64,000 nucleotides of DNA from Luethyella okanaganae (GTDB lineage Bacteria; Actinomycetota; Actinomycetes; Actinomycetales; Microbacteriaceae), in the NCBI RefSeq assembly GCF_042660285.1, contig NZ_JBHSTP010000003.1, positions 434,001-498,000 of the forward strand. The letters run 5' to 3'. Made by a program: the position numbers and the translations under genes. Positions 8,643-16,637 of this stretch are shown here, piece after piece (within the stretch, counting starts at the first letter, position 1; each line of letters begins with the position of its first letter). The notes under the pieces are model-generated. The model searched no databases. It had not been told where the DNA came from and saw only the letters and a list, made by a program, of their open reading frames with translations.

Positions 8643-8969
8643 TCAGGAGAGGGTGAGGAAGAGCTTCTCGAGCTCGTCGATGGTCACGTGGCTCGGCTCG
8701 GCCTGCGCGCCGCCGGGCGTCGAGGAGTTGGCGTGATCGCCGGAGACGACCTCATCAGCGAGGCAATCGCGCATCGCCGCGGAGACGATGGCGAAGCCGG
8801 CCTTGTCCAATGCCCCGATCGCCGCTGAGAGCCCGGTCACGACGGTGCGGCAGTCCGCTCCGTTCTCGACGGACTCGATCACGGCGTTGAGCTGCCCTCT
8901 GGCCCGCTTGAGCCGGTTGAGGATGCGGCGCTGCGCGTCGGCCGAGGCGGGCGTCCCGTTCTCGGTCAT
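8643..8969 (-). CDS. CsoR/RcnR-family repressor, CstR-like ligand set
   Basis: This 108-residue all-helical protein has the family core RRILNRLKRARGQLNAVIE and two cysteines 29 residues apart (Cys40 and Cys69). In copper-sensing CsoR a His lies four residues before the second Cys; here that position is Ala65 (SAAMRDC). Loss of this Cu(I) ligand, with both cysteines kept, is the pattern of persulfide sensors such as CstR. ATG 8969 is chosen for its AGGACG ribosome-binding site. A palindrome of the CsoR/CstR operator type lies 71 bp upstream, so autoregulation together with the thioredoxin gene is likely. Confidence 0.8.
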   Translation of the reverse strand: MTENGTPASADAQRRILNRLKRARGQLNAVIESVENGADCRTVVTGLSAAIGALDKAGFAIVSAAMRDCLADEVVSGDHANSSTPGGAQAEPSHVTIDELEKLFLTLS

Positions 8970-9039
8970 CGTGCGTCCTGCCCTTTCATGGCCAGGGTTC
9001 TCGCTGCAGCGAGTTCCCGCATCCACTCTTCGCTTCTGG

Positions 9040-9054
9040 ATACCCCCAGGGTAT
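9040..9054. promoter_or_regulatory. CsoR/CstR-type operator
   Basis: ATACCCCCAGGGTAT has 6-bp inverted arms (ATACCC/GGGTAT) around CCA. GC-rich TACCCC...GGGGTA palindromes are typical targets of CsoR-family repressors. It lies upstream of the repressor-thioredoxin operon and about 90 bp before the divergent helicase-like gene. Confidence 0.7.
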
Positions 9055-9141
9055 TCTAGAGTGCTGTGAGGATGCCTGATAGTCGAGCGAAACTCCGCGG
9101 AGTTGACGGGTTTTCCGGGTGCGTCGACTTAGGGTGTCGGT

Positions 9142-12100
9142 GTGTGGCGACTGGAGAGAAAAAGCGACAACGACGACATCCTGTCGGAGTTCGACGACCG
9201 TGCTGCCCCGATGTCTCTTGCGGCGACATCGCCGCACGCCCTGAGCCTCGGCGATCCGAGCCTCGTCGCCGGCAACATCGCCGAACCCGCCTGGACGCGG
9301 TGGCGCGAGGAATTGAGCGGAATCGGCGGCCGTTCGCCACTGCTGCACTTCGACGACAAGCCTCGCACGCGCATCGAGCTCAGCGTGACCCATCCCGGTG
9401 GACTCCCGCAGTTTATCATCGGCAAGACGACGCTCCTCTCGAGCCTCATCCGCGACGAGTTGGCGTTGCGCAATGCGCGCCTCGCGGCAGGGGCGATCAC
9501 GCAGAAGGGCATCGAGCTGCGCTCCATGCGCGGTATCGAAGCCGTGCACCTCGCGATCGGTCTCGCCCAGTGGCGTTTCGGCGAGGAGGAGTTCCTCGCC
9601 CCCGTGCTGCTCAGGCCGCTCGCCATCCGTCGCTACGGGCGTGACTTCGAACTCAAGCTCAAGGGTCAGCCGTACCTCAATCCCGAACTCGCCCGTGCCC
9701 TGCACGAGCAATTCCAGATCACCCTCGACGCCGACGCCTTCGTCGCCCTCGCCATCACCAACGGGGCGTTCAAGCCGCAACCTGTGATCGACCGGCTGCG
9801 CGGGCTCACCTCGCACCTCGCCTGGTTCAACGTGATGCCGCGCCTCGTCGTGTCGTCGTTCGCCGATGTGGGCCGCAGCATGGCGGCGGATGCCGCCAAG
9901 CTCGACCACCCCGTGATCGACGCGGTCGCGGGCAACCCGAGTGCCCGTGTCGCGCTCGAGGGATCGTACAACCCGGTACAGACGGTTGGGCAGGATGCCC
10001 GCCCGCCCGCGACCGACACGCTGTTGCTCGATGCGGACCCCGAGCAGGAGAACGTCGTCGCGCAGATCGCCGCGGGCAACTCGCTCGTGGTGAAGACCCT
10101 GCCAGGAACCGGTGGGACCCAGACCATCGTGAACGCGCTCGGCTCGCTCGTCGCGCAGCACAAGCGAGTTCTGGTCGTGAGTGCCCGCCGTTCAACGCTC
10201 GACGGCATCACCCACCGGCTCGCGCAGGTGGGGCTTCCCGGAGTCGCCGTGACGACGCGGACGCTGCGCCGCGACGTCATCCAGTCGATCACCCGCAACG
10301 AGAAGACGACGAAACCGAAGGTGAGCGATGTCGACGACGCGCTTGTGCGCTTGCGCAAGGTGCTGCTCGACTACCGGGCCGCGCTCACGCGACGCGACCC
10401 GGTGCTCGGCGTCTCGGTGCTCGACGCTCTTGGCGAGCTCGCCCGTCTCTCGCTCCTGCCGACGCCGCCCTCGACCACCGCACGCCTCGACCGAGACTCC
10501 GTCGAAGCGCTCGCACACGGCCGTGCCTCCGCGGCGGAATCGCTCATCAAGGCCGCCGCGCTCGGCGAGTTCCGCTACGGCCCAGGCGACTCGCCATGGT
10601 ACGGTGCCGCTTTCAGTTCCACCGCCGAGGCTGGCGCTGCGCATGAGCTCGCCAAGCGGCTCAACAAGGTCGAGCTTCCCCGCCTGCTCGAGCGTGCCAG
10701 CGGACTCATCGCGCAGACCCGCCTGCGCCCGTTCGAGTCGATAGCCGAGCTCGGCATCTATCTGCGGCTGCTTCTCGACATCCGCGAGACGCTCGACAAG
10801 TTCCAGCCGTCCGTCTACGACCGCTCGCTGACGGAACTCATCGCGGCCACCTCTTCGCGCCGTGATTCTCCCGAGATGGCCGGAGCGAACCGTCGTCGAC
10901 TGCGCAAGCTCGCCCTCGAATACCTGAGGCCGGGCGTGCACGTCACCGACCTCAACGATTCCCTGCGTCGCATCCAGCAGCAACGCACCCTGTGGCAGCG
11001 GTATGTCGTCGCGGGGTCTACGCCCGAGGTGCCCGTTGGCATCGCCGATGTGCATGTCGCCTTCCAGCGGGTCTCCGAAGACCTCGCACGCCTCGACCAG
11101 CCACTCGGCGTGGCGGGTTCCGGCCGCCAGCTCGCCGCGCGCCCCATCCGCGAGCTCATCTACACGCTCTCGGGGCTCGCGGCGGAGTCGGAGGTGCTCG
11201 CCAATCTGCAGGAGCGCACAGCGTTGCTCTCCGAACTGCGTAGCCTCGCCCTCGACCCGCTGCTCAGGGACCTGTCACAACGACACGTGCCAGAACAGGA
11301 TGTCGCGGCCGAGCTCGAACTCGCCTGGTGGCAATCCGTGCTCGAGTCGATGCTCGCGGGAGACAAGGCCTTGCTCAACGCGAACACGCAGGTGCTTGAC
11401 CGCCTCGAGGCCGATTTCCGCCTCGTCGACGAGGCGCACGCATCGTCATCCGGTCAGCTGCTCGCCTGGCTGCTCGCGGAGACCTGGAAGATCGGCGTCG
11501 TTGACTGGCCCGAGGAGGCGGATCAACTCCGTCGGCTGCTGCGCGCAGAGCACACCACGCCCGACTCGCTCCATGCCGCCGCCCCGCACCTCGCGCGCGT
11601 GCTCGCGCCGATATGGCTCTCCTCGCCGTATGAGGTCGCGTCGATCGGGGATCAGGTCTCCTTCGACTCCGTGCTGCTGGTCGATGCGGGCGCGACGACC
11701 TTCGCCGAGAACCTCGGGGCGATCCGGCGCGCCAAGCAGATCGTGGCCTTCGGCGACCCGGTCACGCAGACGCCGTCGCTGTTCGAGACCGGGCTCGCGG
11801 AATCGGGGGATGCGGCAGCCGGCGGCGAGGCGAACGTCGACGCGTTGCACGCCGACTCGGCGCTCGCTCGACTCGGGGAGTTGTTGCCGACCCTGACGCT
11901 CACGCGCAGCTACCGTGCTGGCGGAGAAGACCTCGCCGAGCTCGTGAACCGCCGTTTCTACGCCGGGCGGATCGACTCCCTGCCGTGGGCCGGGAGTTTT
12001 CTCGGTCATGGCAGCCTGACCCTCAACTACGTCGCGGGCGGGCACGGAATGCCCGATGCCGACAGTGGTGCGGTGGAGAGCGTCGACGCCGAGGTCGCGA

Positions 12101-12861
12101 AAGTCGTCGAACTCGTCATGGACCACGCTGTGAAGCGTCCCCGTGAGTCGCTCATGGTGATCACGGCGAGCGCCCGCCACGCGGTGCGTGTGCACCAGGC
12201 GGTGCTCGCGGCGTTCTCGAAGCGCACCGATCTCTCCGACTTCATCCTCAAAGATCGCGCGGAGCCGTTCACGGTGCTCACGCTCGAGCAGTCCGTCGCC
12301 CAGAGTCGCGACCGGGTGGTCTTCTCGATCGGTTACGGCCGCACGCCGCACGGCAGGCTGTTGTCGAACTTCGGCGCGCTGGGCGAGCCCGGCGGCGATC
12401 GGCTCCTCGCCGTCGGCATGACGCGCGCGCGACGCTCGATGGACATCGTCTCCTGCTTTCGCCCGGAGGACATCGACGAGAGCCGGCAGGGACACGGGAT
12501 TCTCGCCCTCGCCCAGGTGCTCTCGCAGACCGAGGCGCGCGAGGCGGAGAGGCATCTGCACGACGACAGTGAGCCGATGCTCGTCGACCTCGCCGGCAGG
12601 CTCGAGAAGATGGGGCTCACTGTCGCCCTCGGCCACCGCTCGAAGCTCGCGCTCGCGGCATCCTACGCTGGTCGTGCGGTCGTCATCGAGACGGATGCCT
12701 CGGTCGGCACCGCCAGCCTGCGGGAGTCGCTGCGGTTGCGCCCGGAGGTGTTGCGCCGCCTCGGTTGGCACTACCTGCGCGTGCACAGCTTCGAACTGTT
12801 CAGCGACCCGGATGCGGTCGCCGCTCGGGTGGCGTCGGTGCTGGGCTTCCCACGCCCGTAA
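9142..12861 (+). CDS. Degenerate SF1 helicase-like protein with C-terminal nuclease-fold domain
   Basis: This 1,239-residue protein has the layout of DUF4011/MTES_1575-type proteins: an SF1 helicase-like core and a C-terminal restriction-endonuclease-like domain (about residues 1130-1239, with VVIETDAS and RRLGWHYLRVHSFELF). The nucleotide-binding motifs are altered. The Walker A position reads LPGTGGTQT (residues 320-328), where related proteins have PGTGKSQT, so the lysine is missing. The Walker B/DEAD position reads LLVDAGA instead of a DE pair. The motif VI region GMTRARRSMDIV is kept. It is probably not a normal ATP-driven helicase; a DNA-binding or defence-related role is conjecture. 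GTG 9142 has no clear ribosome-binding site, so a leaderless start is possible. Confidence 0.75.
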   Translation: MWRLERKSDNDDILSEFDDRAAPMSLAATSPHALSLGDPSLVAGNIAEPAWTRWREELSGIGGRSPLLHFDDKPRTRIELSVTHPGGLPQFIIGKTTLLSSLIRDELALRNARLAAGAITQKGIELRSMRGIEAVHLAIGLAQWRFGEEEFLAPVLLRPLAIRRYGRDFELKLKGQPYLNPELARALHEQFQITLDADAFVALAITNGAFKPQPVIDRLRGLTSHLAWFNVMPRLVVSSFADVGRSMAADAAKLDHPVIDAVAGNPSARVALEGSYNPVQTVGQDARPPATDTLLLDADPEQENVVAQIAAGNSLVVKTLPGTGGTQTIVNALGSLVAQHKRVLVVSARRSTLDGITHRLAQVGLPGVAVTTRTLRRDVIQSITRNEKTTKPKVSDVDDALVRLRKVLLDYRAALTRRDPVLGVSVLDALGELARLSLLPTPPSTTARLDRDSVEALAHGRASAAESLIKAAALGEFRYGPGDSPWYGAAFSSTAEAGAAHELAKRLNKVELPRLLERASGLIAQTRLRPFESIAELGIYLRLLLDIRETLDKFQPSVYDRSLTELIAATSSRRDSPEMAGANRRRLRKLALEYLRPGVHVTDLNDSLRRIQQQRTLWQRYVVAGSTPEVPVGIADVHVAFQRVSEDLARLDQPLGVAGSGRQLAARPIRELIYTLSGLAAESEVLANLQERTALLSELRSLALDPLLRDLSQRHVPEQDVAAELELAWWQSVLESMLAGDKALLNANTQVLDRLEADFRLVDEAHASSSGQLLAWLLAETWKIGVVDWPEEADQLRRLLRAEHTTPDSLHAAAPHLARVLAPIWLSSPYEVASIGDQVSFDSVLLVDAGATTFAENLGAIRRAKQIVAFGDPVTQTPSLFETGLAESGDAAAGGEANVDALHADSALARLGELLPTLTLTRSYRAGGEDLAELVNRRFYAGRIDSLPWAGSFLGHGSLTLNYVAGGHGMPDADSGAVESVDAEVAKVVELVMDHAVKRPRESLMVITASARHAVRVHQAVLAAFSKRTDLSDFILKDRAEPFTVLTLEQSVAQSRDRVVFSIGYGRTPHGRLLSNFGALGEPGGDRLLAVGMTRARRSMDIVSCFRPEDIDESRQGHGILALAQVLSQTEAREAERHLHDDSEPMLVDLAGRLEKMGLTVALGHRSKLALAASYAGRAVVIETDASVGTASLRESLRLRPEVLRRLGWHYLRVHSFELFSDPDAVAARVASVLGFPRP

Positions 12862-12882
12862 CCCCTCCTCCCTTCCTTCCTT

Positions 12883-12914
12883 CGCGAGACTGCCCCTCCG
12901 CGAGACTGCCCCTC
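12883..12914. repeat. 16-bp direct repeats leading into the palindrome
   Basis: CGCGAGACTGCCCCTC occurs twice in tandem (12883-12898 and 12899-12914). A third partial copy (CGCGAGACTGC) begins the left arm of the following palindrome. This looks like a partly duplicated intergenic repeat element. Confidence 0.85.
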
Positions 12915-12977
12915 CGCGAGACTGCGTGAATCGTCGAAAAGAGCCCTCTTTTCGACGATTCACGCAGTCTCGCGGAG
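12912..12977. repeat. Perfect 32-bp inverted repeat (REP-like)
   Basis: The left arm 12912-12943 and right arm 12946-12977 are exact reverse complements of 32 bases, separated by only CC. The arms contain CGAGACTGCGTGAATCGTCG and end in AAAAGAG/CTCTTTT at the tip. It follows the helicase-like gene and could act as a terminator, but its length and the adjacent direct repeats look more like a mobile intergenic palindrome of the REP type. Confidence 0.9.
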
Positions 12978-13199
12978 AGGTCGTAGGCTTGAGAGGATGT
13001 CAGAGAGGCCGAAGAGCACACCGCGTCAGTCGGTCGAACGAGTACCGGGGCGCTCCCGTCGTGCTCGGCTCACGCCGGTCCAGGGAACGGACGTGAGCCC
13101 CGAGGGTCCTGTCGAGCGTGAGGAACGGGCGCCGGGCGTTGGGGGAGCGGCATCCGCCGATCCGAATGACGAGAGGCTTCGGCTGGATCGCCCCCCGCA

Positions 13200-13279
13200 C
13201 TGGTAGAACGGCGAACCGTTGGCAGGGCGGCGAACCAACCGCTGGTAGAACGGCGAACCGCTGGTAGAACGGCGAACCG
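13200..13279. repeat. 19-bp tandem repeats before mscL 3' end
   Basis: CTGGTAGAACGGCGAACCG occurs at 13200-13218, 13242-13260 and 13261-13279, with a degenerate copy between the first and second. The array ends at the mscL stop codon. The interval 12978-13199 holds no gene I can support; a 69-codon frame from 12997 has weak coding character. Confidence 0.85.
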
Positions 13280-13280
13280 C

Positions 13281-13697
13281 TCAAGCGTGGTGCTTGCCCT
13301 CACCCGCGACGAGCGCGTCGCGGATCTCGGTGAGCAGGTCCAGCTCGGTGACGGGTGCACCCTCTTCGGCCTGCCCGGACTTGCGGCGCGCCTCCTGCGT
13401 CTCTTTGAGTTTGTTGATCGGCAGCACGAAGACGAAATAGACCACGGCGGCGATGATGATGAAGTTGATGATGGCGGCGACGACGACGCCGAAGCTCAGT
13501 ATCGCGTCCGTTCCAGGGATCGGCACGTTCATCGCGGTATTGAGGCTCTCGGCCTTGAAGATCGCCCCGATGAGCGGATTGAAGATGCTGTTCACAAGCG
13601 CCGTGACGACGCCCGTGAACGCGGCGCCGATGACCACGGCGACGGCCAGGTCGATGACATTGCCACGCATGATGAATTCGCGGAAGCCCTTGAGCAT
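13281..13697 (-). CDS. mscL: Large-conductance mechanosensitive channel
   Basis: This 138-residue protein begins MLKGFREFIMRGNVIDLAVAV, the classic MscL N-terminus, with TM1 following (GAAFTGVVTALVNSI). A periplasmic loop, TM2 (VVVAAIINFIIIAAVVYFVFV) and a C-terminal helical tail (LLTEIRDALVAG) complete it. The homopentamer opens on membrane tension to release solutes during osmotic downshock. It is the last gene of a leftward group with the FmdB-like and 5-FCL genes. Confidence 0.95.
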   Translation of the reverse strand: MLKGFREFIMRGNVIDLAVAVVIGAAFTGVVTALVNSIFNPLIGAIFKAESLNTAMNVPIPGTDAILSFGVVVAAIINFIIIAAVVYFVFVLPINKLKETQEARRKSGQAEEGAPVTELDLLTEIRDALVAGEGKHHA

Positions 13698-13726
13698 GGT
13701 CTGTTTCCTCTCTGTTCGCCGAATCG

Positions 13727-14080
13727 TCAGGACGCGGCGGAAGCGCCGCTCGACTTTCCGGATGCTGAGGAAACGCTAGCCGATGACGAGGATTCCTTCT
13801 TCGACGGCACTCCGGATGCGCCCGAACCGGTCGATCCGGAATCCGACCCTGATGAGGCGCCCGAATCCCCGGAGCCCGAGGTTCCGCCGCCTTCCGAACC
13901 AGTGCCGCGCGAATCCGTGCGGTAGAAGCCGCTCCCGTTGAATGTCACGCCGATGGAGTTGAACACCTTGCGGAGCTTGCCACCGCAGACCTCGCACAGG
14001 GTGAGCGAATCGTCCGTGAATGCCTGATAGATGTCGAAGGCGTTGTCGCACGCGGTGCAACGGTAGGAGTATGTGGGCAC
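13727..14080 (-). CDS. FmdB-family zinc-ribbon protein
   Basis: The first 45 residues form a zinc ribbon: MPTYSYRCTACDNAF, then LCEVCGGKLRKVF, giving CxxC and CxxC pairs. The motif GVTFNGSGFYRTD that follows is typical of FmdB-type proteins. The rest is a Gly/Ser-rich disordered tail. The exact role of the family is unknown; regulatory functions have been proposed. It lies between mscL and the 5-FCL gene, the usual order in related actinobacteria. Confidence 0.9.
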   Translation of the reverse strand: MPTYSYRCTACDNAFDIYQAFTDDSLTLCEVCGGKLRKVFNSIGVTFNGSGFYRTDSRGTGSEGGGTSGSGDSGASSGSDSGSTGSGASGVPSKKESSSSASVSSASGKSSGASAAS

Positions 14081-14119
14081 TGGGTCTCCATGCTCGTTAG
14101 GCGGCGCGGCCGCAGGAAT

Positions 14120-14698
14120 TCAGAACGAGAGGATTCTCGTCGGCGTCACGACGCCGTCGACCGGTTGGTCGTGCACCTCACGCGGAACCTCGTCGACGAT
14201 CTCGCTGTCGAAGAGCACCGCATACACCGGTGGACATCTTTCCATCGAACCCAGGGTCTTGTCGAAATAGCCGCGTCCCCAACCCATGCGCATGCCGCTC
14301 CCGTCGACGGCGGCGGCTGGGACGACGATGAGATCGACGTCGTTGATGACGATGGGGCCGAGCAGTTCTCCGACCGCCTCCGGAACGCCGTAGAGGCCCT
14401 CGGTCTCGACATTCTCCTCGCCGACCGTCCAGTCGAGCAGGCCGTCGTCACGGGAGATGGGGAACAGTACGCGGATGCCCTGCGCCTCGGCCCAGTTGAT
14501 GAAGGGACGGGTGTTTGGCTCGCTCGGCGCGGAGAGATAGCAGGCGATCGACCGTGCGGACAAGTCAGCAGCGACTGTCTCGAGATTCCTGGTGAGACCC
14601 GTGGTGGCGGCCTCGCGCTCGCGTTGCGACATATTCTGTCGTCGCTCGCGCAGTTCGGCGCGCAGCGCGCGCTTCTGATGAGCTGGATCGGAGGCCAT
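14120..14698 (-). CDS. 5-formyltetrahydrofolate cyclo-ligase
   Basis: This 192-residue enzyme converts 5-formyl-THF to 5,10-methenyl-THF with ATP. The family signature is visible as LIVVPAAAVDGSGMRMGWGRGYFDKTL, where the Gly-rich GWGRGYYD-type loop binds phosphate. The N-terminal K/R-rich helix (HQKRALRAELRERRQNMS) is also typical. It sits upstream of the FmdB and mscL genes on the same strand and is divergent from galU. Confidence 0.93.
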   Translation of the reverse strand: MASDPAHQKRALRAELRERRQNMSQREREAATTGLTRNLETVAADLSARSIACYLSAPSEPNTRPFINWAEAQGIRVLFPISRDDGLLDWTVGEENVETEGLYGVPEAVGELLGPIVINDVDLIVVPAAAVDGSGMRMGWGRGYFDKTLGSMERCPPVYAVLFDSEIVDEVPREVHDQPVDGVVTPTRILSF

Positions 14699-14707
14699 GC
14701 CATCATC

Positions 14708-14926
14708 CTAGGCGGTAGGCAACCCGTCACTCAGAGCGTGGAGTCGGTGCGACACGCGGGTCAACGCGGCTTGGCCGCAGGCGACGCGCACCTCGAAGCG
14801 GGAGTAGAACCCGGCATCGCGCCCACGGTTCGCGTAGCATTCGTCACCGGTCGCACTCGGCACCTTCTCGGCGAAAGCGTCGGCGCACAGCCACGGTCGT
14901 GCGTCGCGTTCGCGGCACCCGTCCAC
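14708..14926 (-). CDS. Possible small protein upstream of 5-FCL
   Basis: This 72-codon frame starts at GTG 14926 and stops 9 bp before the 5-FCL start. Codon third positions are strongly G/C, like real genes here, and the frame stays open further upstream. It has four cysteines and no recognisable domain. It could be a genuine short gene of the same operon or the remnant of a longer one. It occupies most of the spacer between 5-FCL and galU. Confidence 0.3.
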   Translation of the reverse strand: MDGCRERDARPWLCADAFAEKVPSATGDECYANRGRDAGFYSRFEVRVACGQAALTRVSHRLHALSDGLPTA

Positions 14927-14990
14927 GATGGCCTGTCTGGTTTGCCGCCGTTTCGTATGCCCCTGGAACGCGACTCGCTACCCTGGAGGG

Positions 14991-15884
14991 ATGAAGCATC
15001 GCACAACGAAGGCTGTCATTCCCGCGGCGGGACTGGGCACCCGCTTCCTTCCGGCCACCAAGGCCATGCCCAAGGAGATGTTGCCGGTCGTCGACAAGCC
15101 GGCCATTCAGTATGTTGTGGAGGAGGCCGTGAACGCCGGGCTTACCGACGTCTTGATGGTCACGGGACGCAACAAGAACGCCCTCGAGAACCACTTCGAC
15201 CGGGTGACCGAGCTCGAGAACACGCTCGAGCAGAAGGGCGACCTGTCGCGCCTCGCGAAGGTCAACGCTTCGACGGATCTCGCCGACATGCACTATGTGC
15301 GGCAAGGAGACCCGCTCGGCCTCGGCCACGCCGTACTGCGGGCGAGGATGCACGTGGGCAACGAGCCCTTCGCCGTGCTGCTCGGCGATGACATCATCGA
15401 CGAGCGGGATGTTCTGCTCAGCCGAATGCTCGAGGAGCAGGAGAAGCGTGACGCCACGGTCATCGCGCTGCTGGAGGTCGATCCCGACTCGATCCATCTC
15501 TACGGCGCCGCCGCGATCGAGGCGACCGACGACCCTGACGTCGTGCGGGTCACTGGCCTGGTGGAGAAGCCGTCCCGTGAGGACGCGCCGTCGAACTATG
15601 CGGTCATCGGACGTTACGTGCTCAAGCCGGAGGTGTTCGGCATCCTCGCACGTACCGAGCCGGGTAAGGGCGGAGAGATCCAGCTCACCGACGCGCTTCA
15701 GGTGATGGCTGCGAGCCCCGAGGCGACGGGCGGGGTCTATGGCGTCGTCTTCCGTGGGCGTCGCTATGACACCGGTGACCGACTCGACTACATCAAGGCG
15801 ATCGTGCAGCTTGCGGTCGACCGAGAAGATCTGGGACCGCAGCTCCGCCCGTGGTTGCGCGACTTCGCGAGCCACCTCGACTAG
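14991..15884 (+). CDS. galU: UTP-glucose-1-phosphate uridylyltransferase
   Basis: This 297-residue nucleotidyltransferase makes UDP-glucose from UTP and glucose-1-phosphate, feeding cell-wall and exopolysaccharide synthesis. The start KAVIPAAGLGTRFLPATK is the nucleotide-binding loop. The segments KEMLPVVDKPAIQYVVEEA, FAVLLGDDII and EPGKGGEIQLTDAL are family hallmarks. ATG 14991 follows GGAGGG closely. The enzyme is usually tetrameric and cytosolic. Confidence 0.95.
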   Translation: MKHRTTKAVIPAAGLGTRFLPATKAMPKEMLPVVDKPAIQYVVEEAVNAGLTDVLMVTGRNKNALENHFDRVTELENTLEQKGDLSRLAKVNASTDLADMHYVRQGDPLGLGHAVLRARMHVGNEPFAVLLGDDIIDERDVLLSRMLEEQEKRDATVIALLEVDPDSIHLYGAAAIEATDDPDVVRVTGLVEKPSREDAPSNYAVIGRYVLKPEVFGILARTEPGKGGEIQLTDALQVMAASPEATGGVYGVVFRGRRYDTGDRLDYIKAIVQLAVDREDLGPQLRPWLRDFASHLD

Positions 15885-15931
15885 CCTGGATCCGTCCACC
15901 CGGGCTGCTGCCCCCGAGAGACGGGCTGACC

Positions 15932-16591
15932 GTGCCTACCGCTATTCCCACACTGCGCGAGGGCGCCATATCCCTGCGTCCCATCCGGCTGCGGGATGCG
16001 AAGGCGCTCGAGCGGGAGCTGCTCGACAACCGTTCGTGGCTGAGACAGTGGGAGGCGACGAGCCCGCATGGACCGGGTGTGTTCGACATGCGCACGAGCA
16101 TCCGAAACCTGCTCGCCAACGCGCGGAGCGGCCTGGGTCTGCCCTTGGTGATCGAGTATCAGGGCCAGGTTGCCGGTCAGCTCAACGTCTCGTCGATCGT
16201 GCACGGCTCGCTGTCGTCGGCGACGATCGGCTACTGGGTCGCCGAACGCTTCGCCGGGCGATCCGTCATGCCGACGGCCGTGGCCCTCGCGACCGACTAC
16301 TGTTTCTACCAGTTGGGATTGCACCGCATGGAGATCTGCATCCGGCCGGAGAACGCGCCCAGCCTGCGTGTCGTGCAGAAGCTCGGTTTCCGCTACGAGG
16401 GGCTGCGTCGTCGTTACATCCACATCAACGGGGACTGGCGGGACCACTTCTGCTTCGGCCTCGTCGTGGAGGAGCTGCCGCAGGGCGTGCTGAGGCGCTG
16501 GCTCGACGGCGAGGCCCCGATGGATGCCGCCGAGGTGAGCGCGTCGGACCTGACCGCGGTCGCCCGTCCACTGCGTGTCGCGGATCGATGA
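15932..16591 (+). CDS. GNAT acetyltransferase, RimJ/RimL type
   Basis: This 219-residue protein has the acetyl-CoA-dependent GNAT fold in the RimJ subgroup: SLRPIRLRDAKALERE at the N-terminus, the TIGYWVAERFAGRSVMPTAV acetyl-CoA region, then HRMEICIRPENAPSLRVVQKLGFRYEG. RimJ/RimL enzymes acetylate N-termini of ribosomal proteins, though many members act on other amines. The GTG start at 15932 is chosen because upstream codons overlap the galU end. It lies just downstream of galU on the same strand. Confidence 0.85.
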   Translation: MPTAIPTLREGAISLRPIRLRDAKALERELLDNRSWLRQWEATSPHGPGVFDMRTSIRNLLANARSGLGLPLVIEYQGQVAGQLNVSSIVHGSLSSATIGYWVAERFAGRSVMPTAVALATDYCFYQLGLHRMEICIRPENAPSLRVVQKLGFRYEGLRRRYIHINGDWRDHFCFGLVVEELPQGVLRRWLDGEAPMDAAEVSASDLTAVARPLRVADR

Positions 16592-16637
16592 CACACCCTT
16601 CGCGCTCCGGAGACTTGGCAGCCACGCCTCTACCGTA

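Noticed and set aside
11446..12963. A 505-codon leftward open frame across the helicase-like gene
   Set aside because: Its composition is low-complexity Arg/Glu/Gly with no domain, and it is fully antisense to a strongly supported gene; its start lies inside the palindromic repeat.
12912..12977. Reading the long palindrome simply as a terminator
   Set aside because: It follows a gene and has a T-run inside the arm, but 32 perfect base pairs plus tandem partial copies are more than a terminator needs, so it is listed as a repeat with terminator function possible.
12997..13206. A 69-codon gene starting just after the palindrome
   Set aside because: It has a passable ribosome-binding site but charged low-complexity content and no conservation signal that I can see.
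13200..13279. A CRISPR array
   Set aside because: The 19-bp units are directly adjacent, with no spacers of regular length, and no cas genes are present.
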